64,000 nucleotides of DNA from JBDGYW01 sp964518955 (lineage in GTDB: Bacteria > Gemmatimonadota > Gemmatimonadetes > Gemmatimonadales > GWC2-71-9): contig CAZFHS010000009.1 in NCBI GenBank assembly GCA_964518955.1, positions 1 through 64,000 on the forward strand, in the 5' to 3' direction. How positions within the stretch are numbered: the stretch's first letter is position 1; every line of letters starts with the position of its first letter. Under the pieces are notes generated by a model, which was not told where the DNA came from, did no database searches, and saw nothing but the letters and a program-made list of their open reading frames with translations. The position numbers and the translations under genes are program-made. Shown piece by piece: positions 36,376-45,223 of the stretch.

Positions 36376-37598
36376 AGCGCATTGCGGTGCTCATGGCTGC
36401 GGCCTTCGTGGATATGCTCGGGTTCGCGATAATCTTTCCGCTGCTGCCCTACTACGCTCTGCGACTCGATGCTCAGGAATGGATGATCGGGTGGCTGATA
36501 GCGTCGTTTTCGATTGCAAAGCTAGCGTCGGCACCGTGGTGGGGCCGCATCTCCGATCGATACGGGCGCAGGCCGGCGATCCTGACGGGGCTGGCCACTT
36601 CGGCGATCGCATTCTTCGTTTTTGGCTTTGCGAACTCGCTGTGGTTGCTGTTTCTCTCCCGGATCATCCAAGGGTTTGGTGGCGGCACGACAGGTGTATT
36701 GCAGGCATACGTGGGCGACGCGTTCGAGCCCAAAGAGCGGGCCAAGGCGCTGGGTTGGTTGACTGCGTCCACGAGCGCCGGAGTCATGATCGGACCCGCA
36801 ATCGGGTCACTGACATTCGGGCTAGGTGCGGCGGCCCCAGGAATCGTGGCCGCTTTGCTTTGCGTCGTGAACGTCGTATTCGCTTGGAAGCTCCTGCCAG
36901 AATCCACCCCGCGCACCGGCGAAGGCAAGACCGCATCAAAACGACCCGCCCGTTCAATTCGGGCCGCGATGTTAGAAGTCTTGAAAAACCCTGGCCACGA
37001 AGTGTCACTGTTGATCTGGATTTACACGGTTGGCATGCTCGGTTTCATCTCGACCACAGGTGTGCTCGTCCTCTATTTGCAGAGCGGATTCGCCGTGACC
37101 GAGACCACCATCGGCATCTTCTTCGTCTACGTCGGAGCCACCGGCGTGGTGATGCGTGCTCTCATCCTCGGCAGGCTCGTCGACTGGCTGGGGGAAATCC
37201 GGGTGATGCAGCTGGGTGCGATTTTGCTGATGCTCGGGATCTTCCTGATCACGATTCCAAGCTCGGTGATAATGCTCGGTATCTTCTGGGCACTCGTCCC
37301 GGTTGGAACCGCTTGCCTCTTTCCCTCCACGTCGGCCTCCGTCACACATCGCGTTTCGGAGCACGAGTTCGGTCAGACATTGGGTGTGCAGCAGGCCTTT
37401 GGCGGCGTGGCACGCGTCGCGGGGCCGATTTGGGCAACGGCAGTGTATCAGGGATTCGGTGCTAGAGTGCCATTCTTCATAGCGGCCGGGATAGTCGCCA
37501 TTGCGGTGATCCTGACTTTCCTGGTGAAGCCGCCCGTCGAGCCAGTGACGCCGGACGAAGTGCTGCGGGAGGAGCCGGTACCGCTCAAGGCTCGGTAG
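36372..37598 (+). CDS. MFS transporter, DHA1/TetA-like
   Basis: The 408-aa protein has 12 predicted helices and the motif-A loop GRISDRYGRRPAILTG between helices 2 and 3. VDMLGFAIIFPLLPYY in helix 1 and IQGFGGGTTGVLQAYVGD in helix 4 are typical of the TetA/MdtG drug-H+ antiporter branch. ATGA overlap with the permease gene makes it the last cistron of the ABC operon. In iron operons such an exporter can release a siderophore; here there is no biosynthesis gene, so the substrate is open. Confidence 0.88.
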   Translation: MKRIAVLMAAAFVDMLGFAIIFPLLPYYALRLDAQEWMIGWLIASFSIAKLASAPWWGRISDRYGRRPAILTGLATSAIAFFVFGFANSLWLLFLSRIIQGFGGGTTGVLQAYVGDAFEPKERAKALGWLTASTSAGVMIGPAIGSLTFGLGAAAPGIVAALLCVVNVVFAWKLLPESTPRTGEGKTASKRPARSIRAAMLEVLKNPGHEVSLLIWIYTVGMLGFISTTGVLVLYLQSGFAVTETTIGIFFVYVGATGVVMRALILGRLVDWLGEIRVMQLGAILLMLGIFLITIPSSVIMLGIFWALVPVGTACLFPSTSASVTHRVSEHEFGQTLGVQQAFGGVARVAGPIWATAVYQGFGARVPFFIAAGIVAIAVILTFLVKPPVEPVTPDEVLREEPVPLKAR

Positions 37599-37661
37599 AG
37601 TTGTCCGAGTTGGTACATTTACAGATCCGTCAAACCTTTGTCAAAATGCTTTCGTGAGGGA

Positions 37662-38348
37662 ATGGCCATTTCTGATCTCAGCAGTAGGATCGCAGAAGAA
37701 GGGCTCAGCATCGGGGCAATCAAGCTCAATCCCGACAACCCCTTCCAGTGGGCGTCTGGCTACCGCATGCCCATATACAACGACAACCGGATGTTCCTCT
37801 TCCATCCCCAGATGCGGCAGGTGATAGCGCAAGGGCTCGCGGACATCATTGCGGAGAACGGTATCGACCCGGAGGTGGTGGCGGGCACGGCCACGGCGGG
37901 CATTCCACATGGGGCTCTGCTGGCCGATGTGCTGTCGCTCCCGTACATCTACATCCGCGACAAACCCAAGGGCCATGGATTGAAGAACCGGATCGAAGGC
38001 ATCGATGCGGAGTCGGACCTCGGTGGAAGCAAAGTGGTGGTCATCGAAGACTTGATTTCGACCGGAGGCAGTTCAGCCCGCGCGGTAGAAGCGGTCCGCG
38101 ACGCAAATGGAGATTGCGACTGGTGTCTCTCGATCTTCAGCTACGGTCTCGAGAAGGCTGCCGAGCAGTTCGATGCACTGGATCCCAAATGTTACTTCAC
38201 GTCTCTGCTGACCTTTCCGACATTGCTCGAGGTCGCAAAGACCGGTGGATTCCTGTCAGAGGATCAGATCGCCCTGCTCGCTGAATGGCGAAAAGATCCC
38301 TTTGGCTGGGGAGATAAGCACGGTTTTCCGAAAGTAGAGAAGGGATAG
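37662..38348 (+). CDS. pyrE: Orotate phosphoribosyltransferase
   Basis: This enzyme adds PRPP to orotate to make OMP. The 228-aa product shows the PRPP-binding strand VVVIEDLISTGGSS near residue 130 and the catalytic, flexible loop with RDKPKGHG near 105; the N-terminal FQWASGYRMPIYNDNR is the orotate-contact region. The ATG at 37662 is preferred over an upstream TTG (37638), though the GAGGGA before it is very close. It heads a pyrE-pyrF-pyrDK run with gaps of 5 and 15 bp. Confidence 0.94.
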   Translation: MAISDLSSRIAEEGLSIGAIKLNPDNPFQWASGYRMPIYNDNRMFLFHPQMRQVIAQGLADIIAENGIDPEVVAGTATAGIPHGALLADVLSLPYIYIRDKPKGHGLKNRIEGIDAESDLGGSKVVVIEDLISTGGSSARAVEAVRDANGDCDWCLSIFSYGLEKAAEQFDALDPKCYFTSLLTFPTLLEVAKTGGFLSEDQIALLAEWRKDPFGWGDKHGFPKVEKG

Positions 38349-38353
38349 ACGCT

Positions 38354-39103
38354 GTGCCTGAGTTGACTGCTCTGGAAATGCGGGCGCGGGAGATGGTGTG
38401 TCTGCCATTGGATGGCCTGCACACTCTCGAAGCCGTGGAAAAGCTGGTGCACGAGTTGAGCCCGTTCGTGGGTTTGTTCAAGGTCGGGAAGGAATCGTAT
38501 ACGCGGTTTGGGCCTGAAGTCGTGGACCTCGTGAAGAAATTGGGGGCCGGCGTCTTTCTCGATCTCAAGTACCACGATATTCCAAACACCGTTAAGGGGG
38601 CGGCACGGTCTGCCACCGAGTTGGGCGTGACGATTTTCAATGTCCACGCTTCCGGTGGTGCCGCGATGATGGCCGCCGCCATGCAAGGGGTCGATGAAGC
38701 AGCCGCACCGGAAGCGCCGAGGCCCAAGGTGATTGCCGTCACGGTGCTTACCAGCATCGATCAAGAGATACTGAATAATGAGTGTGGCGTTCCCGGTCAG
38801 GTGGAAGACCAGGTGCTCCGCTTGGCGAAACTCACCGAGTCCGCCGGACTCGACGGGATCGTTTGTTCGGCCGCCGACATGCACGCGCTCAAGGATGAGA
38901 TTCGGTCGGATTTCATGTTTGTGACGCCAGGCATCAAGGGCACGACAACCCCAGCGGGCGAGGATCAGAAGCGAGTTCTCTCCCCCGGCCGCGCAGTGGC
39001 TGCTGGGTCTTCGCTTCTAGTTGTAGGAAGGGCAATCACCGGAGCAGCGGACCGTCCTGCGGCCGCTCGAGAGGTTCTCCAAGACATCGCTAACGTTCTC
39101 TGA
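38354..39103 (+). CDS. pyrF: Orotidine 5'-phosphate decarboxylase
   Basis: The 249-aa TIM-barrel enzyme decarboxylates OMP to UMP. The catalytic Lys/Asp tetrad is in FLDLKYHDIPNTV (about residue 70), the first-strand substrate motif is PLDGL, and the phosphate-binding VTPGIK and VVGRAIT loops are near the C-terminus. It uses a GTG start five bases after pyrE. It belongs to the short bacterial group, not the long archaeal/mycobacterial type. Confidence 0.95.
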   Translation: MPELTALEMRAREMVCLPLDGLHTLEAVEKLVHELSPFVGLFKVGKESYTRFGPEVVDLVKKLGAGVFLDLKYHDIPNTVKGAARSATELGVTIFNVHASGGAAMMAAAMQGVDEAAAPEAPRPKVIAVTVLTSIDQEILNNECGVPGQVEDQVLRLAKLTESAGLDGIVCSAADMHALKDEIRSDFMFVTPGIKGTTTPAGEDQKRVLSPGRAVAAGSSLLVVGRAITGAADRPAAAREVLQDIANVL

Positions 39104-39118
39104 GTGAGAAGCACGAAT

Positions 39119-40807
39119 ATGATCGACATGTTGGGGAAGGAAGTTCGGGGACGCTTTGGTTTTCCATCGGGTGTGATCTCCACTAATGGCGATACAGCCA
39201 GGTGGATGTTCGAGAACATCCCGCAGATAGGTTTCTTCGTGGGAAAGAGCACGACGATAGAGCCACGCGAAGGCAACCCGGAAGACATTCTCACGCAGCC
39301 CTCTCCCGATTCGATGTGGAATGCGGTGGGTTATGCGAATCCGGGGCTCGAGGCAACAATCGAGAGCTTTCGGGATCTCCGAGATCGATCTCCATCGGAC
39401 GTCTTCCTCCTTCCTCAGGTCGGAGAGAGTACCGAAGAAAAATTTGCCCATTCCGTAGCGGAGTTCGAAAAGGCCGGCGACATCGCGGATGGATACGAGA
39501 TCAACGTATCGTGCCCGCATGCGCACAAGGGCGGGATCCTCATCGGGTCGAACCCGGACAGCGTGCGGAGCATCGTTGCCGCGTGTCGAAAGGCGACGAA
39601 AAAACCCCTCATCGTCAAACTGAATGCCGGGGTAACTGCACTCGAAGAGATTGGCCTTGCTGCGGCAGACGGTGGGGCCGATGCGCTCTCCGCGATCAAC
39701 TCGTTGGGCGGACCGAACCCCGAACTCAGCAACGGTTTTGGGGGGCTGTCCGGCGCGCCGATCTTCCCGGCAACCCTGGATGCAGTGCTTCGACTTCGCA
39801 AGACGGTGGCTCTGCCGTTCATAGTGATGGGTGGAATCCGTGGTGCATCGGACATTCGTCGGTTGGAAGAGATCGACCCGTCGTTCTTGTACTGCATCGG
39901 TACTGCTCTCGGAGGCCTCGACTCCGAAGAGATTCGTGAGTACTTCCAACAGCTCGAAGATGATCTCGCGAAAGGAACCGACCTCGCGACAGAGAGAACG
40001 CTCAGCAGTATGCTGATGGATCATAGGCCATTCGTAGTTTCGGCAGTGGAGGAGTACGGTGATTCGATTCGGTTGATCAAGTTCAGAGAAAACATCGAGG
40101 CCGGCATCGGCCAGTTTGTGTTTCTGAAGGTGGGCAACAGCCTCTCGAAACCCTTCTCTGTGGCGAGCAATATAGACGGGCTGGAGTTGGTGATCAGAAA
40201 CGTCGGACCGATGACGGCGAAGTCGTTTGAGCTCAAGGTCAATGACGTAGTTCGTGTGCGCGGACCTTACGGTCACCACGAGGAGCTTCCAACCGACCGG
40301 GTCGTCTACTTCGTGGGTGCAGGGTGCGGAATCGCGCCGGTACACCATGCTGCTCGGAAACATCCCGGCCCCAAACGATTTGTCATTGGAACGGTGACGG
40401 CGACTGAACTCGTGTACCTCGATGAGCTGAAGGAAATGGGTGAGGTAGCTGTTTCCACCGACGACGGCACTGCCGGCGTGTGCGGGTATGTATCCGACGT
40501 TCTGCACCAAACCCTAACAGCGGATCAACCTGACCGACCTTGCTTCTTCAACTGCGGTCCCGAGATCGCGATGCGCGCGGTAGACAAGGTGGAGCGCGAA
40601 TTCGCCCCGCCGTCGGACATCTACCATCTCGTTGAACGTATGACCAGCTGCGGTGTCGGAATTTGCGGGAAATGCTCGATTCCGTCAGGCGAGCGCGCCT
40701 GTGTGGACGGTCCGTTGTTCTCAGCAGAGCGGTTTTCGCCGGCCGAGTACACTCGGGACAAAACCGGCAAGAAGGTGTCTATATTCGACACACACCGGGA
40801 GTGCTGA
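39119..40807 (+). CDS. pyrD: Fused dihydroorotate dehydrogenase: PyrD (class 1B) plus PyrK electron-transfer subunit
   Basis: One 562-aa chain carries both halves of NAD-dependent dihydroorotate dehydrogenase. Residues 1 to ~300 are the FMN barrel: the catalytic Cys of class 1 enzymes in EINVSCPHAHKGG, Lys in PLIVKLNAG and the FMN-phosphate loop VMGGIRGASDI. Residues ~310-560 are PyrK: FAD-binding KPFSVAS (Lys where Arg is usual), the nucleotide-binding VGAGCGIAPVHHA and the [2Fe-2S] ligands in TSCGVGICGKC...RACVDGP. Normally these are separate proteins forming a heterotetramer. The ATG at 39119 has GAGAAG upstream; an in-frame GTG lies at 39104, directly after the pyrF stop. It ends 12 bp from the convergent kinase gene. 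Confidence 0.93.
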   Translation: MIDMLGKEVRGRFGFPSGVISTNGDTARWMFENIPQIGFFVGKSTTIEPREGNPEDILTQPSPDSMWNAVGYANPGLEATIESFRDLRDRSPSDVFLLPQVGESTEEKFAHSVAEFEKAGDIADGYEINVSCPHAHKGGILIGSNPDSVRSIVAACRKATKKPLIVKLNAGVTALEEIGLAAADGGADALSAINSLGGPNPELSNGFGGLSGAPIFPATLDAVLRLRKTVALPFIVMGGIRGASDIRRLEEIDPSFLYCIGTALGGLDSEEIREYFQQLEDDLAKGTDLATERTLSSMLMDHRPFVVSAVEEYGDSIRLIKFRENIEAGIGQFVFLKVGNSLSKPFSVASNIDGLELVIRNVGPMTAKSFELKVNDVVRVRGPYGHHEELPTDRVVYFVGAGCGIAPVHHAARKHPGPKRFVIGTVTATELVYLDELKEMGEVAVSTDDGTAGVCGYVSDVLHQTLTADQPDRPCFFNCGPEIAMRAVDKVEREFAPPSDIYHLVERMTSCGVGICGKCSIPSGERACVDGPLFSAERFSPAEYTRDKTGKKVSIFDTHREC

Positions 40808-40819
40808 GACTAGGTTGGA

Positions 40820-43399
40820 CTAGCCTTTAGGCTTGAGCATTTCTTCGAAAGGCTCGTAGCCGCTGAGTGCTTGCAGGTCTCCGTCACGGTGGAATGCCTC
40901 CGTGACTTGAAATCCGTCATCAAACGCCTGCTGCAGCTTCTCGATGGCAAGTTCCCGATCGCCCAAAACAGCGGCAATGCGAGCTTGCCAGAACAGAACG
41001 CTGCCGAATCTAAACGGTCGTTCCAGTTCAAAGAGAGAGCTCGAGATCCGCATCGCCGTTTCGCGATCTCCCCGGCGTGCGGCAGTGGATCCGAGATAAC
41101 CGAGATACGACACGCTATCTGGTGAAGCTTCAGCCAACCTCTGAAACAGCTCTGCAGCCTCATCGAGGCGGCCATCGAAATAGAGCAGGCGTGCGTGACC
41201 GTATCGGTAGAGTGGCTCCGCCAAAGTTTCGGGCGGAAGGGTGTCGAACCAGTCGAGTGCCCAGTCGCGAACTGCATCGGCCGCGTCGCCATGACCGTGA
41301 GCCGCCATTTCGAGCGAGGTAATCAGGGCATCCTCAGCGGCTGGCACCCAGTGAATCGGAGGTGGAGAGGGATGCTCACCGAGCATCTCCATCGCTTCTT
41401 CTGGCCTGCCCAACGCGGCTAGAGCCCTGGTAACGTTCACGATCATCCATGGATTTCCAGGGTACATCTCCAGGCCCTCGCGAGCTTCAGTAAGTTCGCT
41501 TCGGTGTTCGCCCAGCATGTGCAGCGCTGTGCACACGTAGACCCAGTGGTTGAAGAAACCGCGCATCAGCCCTCGTTCCGGATCGATTTTCTCCAACGCG
41601 TCAATCGCTTCGCGTGGCCGGTTCAGCGCGAGAGCCGTCATTGCCACCAGAGTATGCATCTCGGAACTCGGGGCGATCACAACGCCTTGCCGCATGGCTT
41701 CTAGCGCGCCGTCATAGTCACCCTGCGTCATGCCAATGACCCAGTCGAGCAAAAACCGCTCGAGCGGGATGAGTCGTTCCCGCTTCGCATAAATGACTCT
41801 TCCGAGCGAATCTGCTAGTTCCCAACCTCCTCCGGTGGCTGACGCAAACGCTGCAAACAACATCGGAGTTACGAAATTGGTGTCCAACTCGGCAGCGCTA
41901 AGGAAGTGTGGGACGGCTGCATGCCCGTCCAGCTGCTGCATGAAGATGCTCATGCCTTCCATGTATTCCAGATAACCGTCGTAAGACGGTGGCTGATTGC
42001 TTGCCATTGCCCATGCTTGGAGGCGGTCATCGAACCGCAGCGCCAGAGCTCCCATTACCCGTTGGCGCAACTCTTCCACCGCAACCAACGGTGAGTCGAC
42101 GTGGGCCGTCACGGGATCCAGGGCAGATATGACTGTCAGATCATGTGCGTCGGTCACTTGTCCTTGGAACTGAATCGTCGTGCCTTGCCTGTAGTACCTC
42201 CCCCAGATCACGACGTCTGCACCAGACTGTTCGGCGAGAATATGCACGCTCTCGGTGCCGGATTCCCCTGTTGCAGGCAAAGCGGACGATGCCATCGCAG
42301 ACAGGTTGCCCAAAACTTCGACCAAACCGGTTTGCGATAAGCCTTGTGTTATCCAATCCGCGGTCATTGGCCCGATCGGGGCCAGCGAAGGATCGCCAGT
42401 CTGGTTCTCGAATGCGGCGACGACAACCCGCGGAGGGCCGCCTGTCTCGGTTGCACCGCCAAACGGGAGCTGGGTACCCACCACGATGGCTAGGACAATC
42501 ACCGCCACCATGACCCCCAAACCACCGACCGTGGGACGGTGTTTCTTGGCCTCGGGTTGCACGGTAACCTTGCCGGGATCGGAGACGCTGAGCGCATCGG
42601 AGAATTCAGCCGCAGTTTGGAACCGCTCGCCTGGGTTGAGCGCGAGCGCACGTTCGAGTGCGTGAGTGAGGCCGCCAGTCGTACGATCTCCGCCCGAAGC
42701 GGATCGTATGACTTCAGGGACCGATCCGACGCGATCGGCCGGGCTCAGCCCAGCCGGGTTTCCACCCAGAGATTCGAGAAGCACGCACCCAAGACTGTAC
42801 AAGTCGGATCGGCCATCCACGTCTCCACTCGCGGACCACTGTTCCGGGCTCATGTAGGCTGGTGTGCCCATCGCCAGACCGGCCTGCGTCAGCTGTCGAG
42901 CCTGATCCCCTCCGACGGCACGAGCGATTCCAAAGTCAGCAACCAACGCATGATCATCCTGAAGTAGGATGTTGGCGGGCTTTATGTCTCTGTGCACTAC
43001 GCCTGCGTCGTGCGCATAGTGCAGCGCACCCGCTACCTCCTGAGCGATCCTCAAGGCCGAGGAAACTGGCAGCTTCTCCCCCCGCGCCAATCTATGTCCG
43101 AGTGATTCACCCTTGATGTGCGGCATCACGTAGTACAGCATCCCATCAGCGTCACCTGCCGCGTACACGGGAACGATGTGAGGGTGAATCAGTTTGGAGA
43201 TGACATCGATTTCACGGAGGAAGCGTTCTCGCATTACCAGTGTCGCAACCTCGGGACTCAGGACCTTTATGGCCACCTCTCGGTGGGGGTGGTCCTCGGT
43301 CGCGAGATACAGCGTAGCCATACCGCCGCGACCGATTTTGCGCTCGATCGTGTAGCGGCCTGGGAGAGCGGTTCGCAAGTGTTCGAGAACGTCGTCCAC
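40820..43399 (-). CDS. Transmembrane Ser/Thr protein kinase with TPR-rich sensor region
   Basis: The 859-aa protein has an N-terminal Hanks-type kinase domain (about residues 15-270): GRGGMATLYLA glycine loop, Lys45, HRDIKPANIL with catalytic Asp138, DFG at Asp155 and the activation-loop end MGTPAYMSPEQ. A single membrane helix lies at about 288-305 (VMVAVIVLAIVVG). Outside it is a ~120-residue alpha/beta domain of the FlgO/TolB-N kind (VVAAFENQTGDPSLAPIG) followed by TPR-like helical repeats (ALNRPREAIDALEKI, ALGRPEEAMEMLGEH). Kinases of this layout are abundant in Gemmatimonadota and Acidobacteria. Its target is unknown. Confidence 0.9.
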   Translation of the reverse strand: MDDVLEHLRTALPGRYTIERKIGRGGMATLYLATEDHPHREVAIKVLSPEVATLVMRERFLREIDVISKLIHPHIVPVYAAGDADGMLYYVMPHIKGESLGHRLARGEKLPVSSALRIAQEVAGALHYAHDAGVVHRDIKPANILLQDDHALVADFGIARAVGGDQARQLTQAGLAMGTPAYMSPEQWSASGDVDGRSDLYSLGCVLLESLGGNPAGLSPADRVGSVPEVIRSASGGDRTTGGLTHALERALALNPGERFQTAAEFSDALSVSDPGKVTVQPEAKKHRPTVGGLGVMVAVIVLAIVVGTQLPFGGATETGGPPRVVVAAFENQTGDPSLAPIGPMTADWITQGLSQTGLVEVLGNLSAMASSALPATGESGTESVHILAEQSGADVVIWGRYYRQGTTIQFQGQVTDAHDLTVISALDPVTAHVDSPLVAVEELRQRVMGALALRFDDRLQAWAMASNQPPSYDGYLEYMEGMSIFMQQLDGHAAVPHFLSAAELDTNFVTPMLFAAFASATGGGWELADSLGRVIYAKRERLIPLERFLLDWVIGMTQGDYDGALEAMRQGVVIAPSSEMHTLVAMTALALNRPREAIDALEKIDPERGLMRGFFNHWVYVCTALHMLGEHRSELTEAREGLEMYPGNPWMIVNVTRALAALGRPEEAMEMLGEHPSPPPIHWVPAAEDALITSLEMAAHGHGDAADAVRDWALDWFDTLPPETLAEPLYRYGHARLLYFDGRLDEAAELFQRLAEASPDSVSYLGYLGSTAARRGDRETAMRISSSLFELERPFRFGSVLFWQARIAAVLGDRELAIEKLQQAFDDGFQVTEAFHRDGDLQALSGYEPFEEMLKPKG

Positions 43400-43462
43400 T
43401 AGGAGTTATCCCTGAACGGGTGCGCAAGAAGGTTAGTGGAGGTTTGCGTGGACATCTAGTGA

Positions 43463-44527
43463 CTACTCATTCAAGAATACTTCTGCTATCGCTATGCCGC
43501 TCTCGCCAGCGACTGCGTACAATAGGTAGATGCGGTCGTCTTCCTGGTATATCGCTGGGTCGCGCAGTTGGTTGACGTGTCCGTACGCCGTACTCCGAAC
43601 CGACGGCTCCAGCGGTGCGTTTGCCCCTTCCCAATCTCGCTCCGGCCTGAGCACCTCAATCGGGTCGCTGTCTGTCCAACTCGACCAATCTCCCGCTATG
43701 TCGATAGTGCTCGCCAAAATTCTTTCAGGGGCTTGTCCGACCTGAGTCCAGAATACGTACAGGATGTTGTCCTGTTTCAGCAGGGCAGCGTGGCGCATGT
43801 CCGAATTGAAGAGCAGTGGTCCTTCCTCGAAATCGCTCAATCCATCCATGGATCGGTAGAACTGCCCCGGCATCGACATGGCGTAGTGATATGCGCCGTG
43901 CCGAAACGCTCGCATGTACGTGCGACCCAAGAGTTCGCTTCGTGCGTCGAAGTGAATGCCATCCTGCGATACCGCTAGCCGCGTCGCTTGTTGGCCCACT
44001 CCATGGAGACCGTGGAAGTACATGATGATCCTGCGATTTTCGCTGTCGACATGAACGTCCGGTGACGCGATATGAGGAGTTGTGACTTCACTCCGTATGT
44101 CGTGCGATAGAGCGATGCCGCGCGCCTCGCGATCCGTCTGAATTTGTGCCAGCTGCTCCGCAGACACCTCCGGTGGTTCCGAAAGAAAACCTGACTCTTC
44201 GATCTGCAAAGTTCCCGGTCTGTGGATCTTCCACGGGCCGAGCAGGTCATCGGCGTAGGCAAGCCGGATGTAACGGCCTTTGTGGTCTGCGAAATACAGG
44301 TAGTATTTGCCCAGAGGTGTGTCGATCCAGCTCGGAACCTGGATCAACGAAGGTCCTTGGATGTTGGGCCCAATACTCGCATCCAGGTCAGGGGTGATGA
44401 TTGGCGCATCGACGAGCCGTTCGATCCTCATCGTGACTAGATCCGACTGCTCGCAAGAGAGGTTGGTCAGGCAGATTACGCCGAGGATGATTGGGCCAAC
44501 AGCGCTTAGTTTCAACAACCCCTTCAT
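43463..44527 (-). CDS. Lipoprotein with five-bladed beta-propeller, glycosidase-like
   Basis: The 354-aa product has a signal peptide with lipobox TNLSC. The mature part shows repeated YYLYFADHKGR / RIIMYFHG / ILYVFWTQVG / RIYLLYAVAGE blade motifs, a propeller pattern of the GH43/GH32/GH130-like superfamily. Catalytic acids cannot be assigned with confidence, so it could bind or hydrolyse a glycan. It lies upstream of the carbohydrate island on the opposite strand and could be part of the same regulon, although nothing in the sequence proves this. Confidence 0.65.
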   Translation of the reverse strand: MKGLLKLSAVGPIILGVICLTNLSCEQSDLVTMRIERLVDAPIITPDLDASIGPNIQGPSLIQVPSWIDTPLGKYYLYFADHKGRYIRLAYADDLLGPWKIHRPGTLQIEESGFLSEPPEVSAEQLAQIQTDREARGIALSHDIRSEVTTPHIASPDVHVDSENRRIIMYFHGLHGVGQQATRLAVSQDGIHFDARSELLGRTYMRAFRHGAYHYAMSMPGQFYRSMDGLSDFEEGPLLFNSDMRHAALLKQDNILYVFWTQVGQAPERILASTIDIAGDWSSWTDSDPIEVLRPERDWEGANAPLEPSVRSTAYGHVNQLRDPAIYQEDDRIYLLYAVAGESGIAIAEVFLNE

Positions 44528-44837
44528 TCACCGTCCCCTTGCTTATGCTGAGAAATATCTCCGAATTCTAGAGCTAACACCGATTCCCGTTGCGATTCCC
44601 GCCCGAGTATTGCCGATGTGGTTACTGTGGTCAAGGAAGCAGTTAGCAGTCGGGCGGTAGCGAACTAGGCGGATTTGATTTTAGCTTTCAATTGTCGGGC
44701 CCACGGTTGCGCGAAGCCGTGCCACCCAGTGGGTGCATTTGCACTCACCTGGCGGCCGGGTGAGGCGATGTGTTGGTGTGATTCTGCCAGGTGAGAAAAC
44801 AGAGTCTCACTCATGCAAGAGGAGCCGCGGAGGAATC
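44528..44837. other. Divergent control region with alternative hairpins
   Basis: This 310-bp gap lies between the propeller lipoprotein and the acidic-protein gene. CTCACCTGGC (44744-44753) can pair with GCCAGGTGAG (44786-44795) over 10 bp, or its first part can pair with GGGTGAG (44758-44764); the two folds exclude each other. This is the shape of an attenuator or ligand-sensing leader, but no known riboswitch class is recognised. No additional coding frame is supported. Confidence 0.35.
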
Positions 44838-45041
44838 ATGTTGTCCCGGGAAGAGTCGGTCCTGCCTATCGTTGATCTCCAAGACGACGACGAGATGGAA
44901 TGGGAGGAGGAGTCCGACATCGAAGAAGAAGATGGCGAACAAGAGATCGACGACGAGGATGACGAGTACGAGGAGTACGAAGACGAGTTTGCCGACGAGG
45001 ATGAGCCCCGTCGCAAACGGCGCCACGCCGAGTGGGAGTAG
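44838..45041 (+). CDS. Very acidic 67-aa protein
   Basis: GGAGGAATC directly before the ATG at 44838 is one of the best ribosome binding sites in the window, so the short frame is probably real; longer ORF starts upstream are unnecessary. Of 67 residues, 35 are Asp or Glu, in an almost unbroken stretch from residue 16 to 56, followed by the basic patch RRKRR and HAEWE. It has no signal peptide or membrane segment. The charge pattern suggests a disordered protein that binds cations, nucleic-acid-binding proteins or basic partners (histone-chaperone-like or DNA-mimic-like), but no family is recognised. Confidence 0.6.
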   Translation: MLSREESVLPIVDLQDDDEMEWEEESDIEEEDGEQEIDDEDDEYEEYEDEFADEDEPRRKRRHAEWE

Positions 45042-45093
45042 TGATAGCAGTACTCGTTGAGCCCTGCACCACAGCTCGTCCATGTAGCTCTTC

Positions 45094-45183
45094 CAACTAA
45101 GCGTAATGCTTGGTTGTAGGTGGTACTCGTACCTGTCCCTCTGCCACTCTGCAACTGCTGCTCAATGCTGCAAATGCAGCATT
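45094..45183 (+). promoter_or_regulatory. Two hairpins upstream of the catabolic island
   Basis: The first (45094-45102 with 45108-45116, 9 bp including one G-U, 5-nt loop) may end the acidic-protein transcript. The second (45164-45171 with 45176-45183, perfect 8 bp, 4-nt loop) lies 40 bases before the first island gene and could be an operator or leader hairpin. Neither has a U tract. Confidence 0.35.
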
Positions 45184-45223
45184 CATTCGACATTCTCTGT
45201 CTCCCATTCGATATTCCACCTCT

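Noticed and set aside
39017..40510. 497-codon open frame on the minus strand opposite pyrDK
   Set aside because: The plus-strand frame has clear dihydroorotate dehydrogenase motifs throughout; the antisense frame is Arg/His-rich with no recognisable domain and no ribosome binding site.
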